From Priestia megaterium (GTDB lineage: Bacteria; Bacillota; Bacilli; Bacillales; Bacillaceae_H): a stretch of 64,000 bases of DNA. The DNA is taken from positions 4,983,501-5,047,500 of the forward strand of contig NZ_CP085442.1 of assembly GCF_023824195.1 (NCBI RefSeq), read 5' to 3'. Both the position numbers and the translations under genes were made by a program. The notes below the pieces were generated by a model. It worked only from the letters and a program-made list of their open reading frames with translations. It had not been told where the DNA came from and ran no database searches. Shown here piece by piece: positions 63,894 through 64,000 of this stretch (position 1 is the first letter of the stretch; each line of letters starts with the position of its first letter).

Positions 63894-64000
63894 TTATATT
63901 TCGTACGTAAAAAATCCTTTTCCTGTTTTTCGACCAAGCCACCCTGCCTTTACATATTTCCTAAGCAATGGACAAGGACGATATTTGTCATCACCAAACC
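63894..64000 (-). CDS. 3-hydroxybutyryl-CoA dehydrogenase, C-terminal end (cut by window edge)
   Basis: The last 35 codons on the minus strand read [34 protein letters not shown], shown here in two parts. The R-x-x-V-x-A-G-x-L/W-G-R-K-x-G-x-G-F-F-xY ending is characteristic of Hbd/MmgB. The stop TAA is at 63894-63896, 12 bases before the acdA ATG. The rest of the gene lies beyond the right edge. It would act on 3-hydroxyacyl-CoA beside the two acyl-CoA dehydrogenases. Confidence 0.85.
   Translation of the reverse strand, partial: FGDDKYRPCPLLRKYVKAGWLGRKTGKGFFTYEI

Overview
The window is a stretch of a low-GC, endospore-forming Bacillaceae chromosome. Gene content and order follow the Bacillus subtilis degS-to-spo0F arm of the chromosome (yvyE, tagO, mbl/flhO/flhP, spoIIID, spoIIQ, spoIID/murAA/ywmB/ywzB, the atp operon, upp/glyA, ywlG to ywlB, spoIIR, prfA, tdk, rho, murAB, fbaA, spo0F, pyrG, rpoE). 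Protein details, the fused isobutyryl-CoA mutase operon and a Bacillaceae GC-rich intergenic repeat point to the Priestia (Bacillus) megaterium group. That species call is inference from memory, not a search. No prophage, insertion sequence, CRISPR array, rRNA or tRNA gene was seen.

Layout. 1-2.8 kb: 5' part of degS, then yvyE and an LCP-family wall ligase (TagV). 2.9-9.9 kb: wall-glycan genes on the minus strand (tagO, a TagA-family glycosyltransferase, a WecC-type UDP-ManNAc dehydrogenase, gtaB), interrupted by a plus-strand NfeD/flotillin pair with a SigW-type promoter. 10-15.6 kb: a SWIM protein with an SNF2 helicase, and a LysM/NlpC-P60 endopeptidase. 15.6-18 kb: a small-gene and repeat-rich accessory stretch (Bacillaceae repeat, structured ssbB downstream region, ywpF, an unlisted 59-codon ORF, an XRE regulator). 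18-24 kb: fabZ, flhP, flhO, mbl, spoIIID, spoIIQ and spoIID. 24-34.4 kb: murAA, ywmB, ywzB and the complete ATP synthase operon atpZIBEFHAGDC with a strong SigA-like promoter. 34.5-40 kb: a Vpr-like subtilase, mnaA, upp, glyA. 40-49.8 kb: ywlG, rpiB, ywlE, mntP, ywlC, ywlB, spoIIR, prmC, prfA, tdk, rpmE, rho. 50.3-57.4 kb: murAB, tal, fbaA, spo0F, ywjG, pyrG, rpoE. 57.7-64 kb: icmF, a TetR regulator, two acyl-CoA dehydrogenases and the 3' end of a 3-hydroxyacyl-CoA dehydrogenase.

How genes work together. TagO, MnaA, TagA, WecC, GtaB, TagV and the two MurA paralogues supply cell-wall polymer precursors and attachment. SpoIIR, SpoIIQ, SpoIID, SpoIIID and Spo0F cover phosphorelay input, forespore-to-mother-cell signalling, engulfment and mother-cell transcription. 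The last operon is an acyl-CoA/branched-chain degradation module with its own repressor.

Most interesting non-coding signals: a dense cluster of DnaA boxes in and upstream of ywlC (43409-43760); a textbook CTP-responsive pyrG leader (GGGC start plus GCTCCC attenuator); a possible four-way-junction RNA downstream of ssbB; a vpr ribosome binding site buried in the preceding gene's terminator; and a tetraloop hairpin in the upp leader. Among proteins, Spo0F carries Arg instead of the conserved receiver Lys, and SpoIIR has a ~110-residue low-complexity insertion. All functional calls rest on motif and family recognition by eye.
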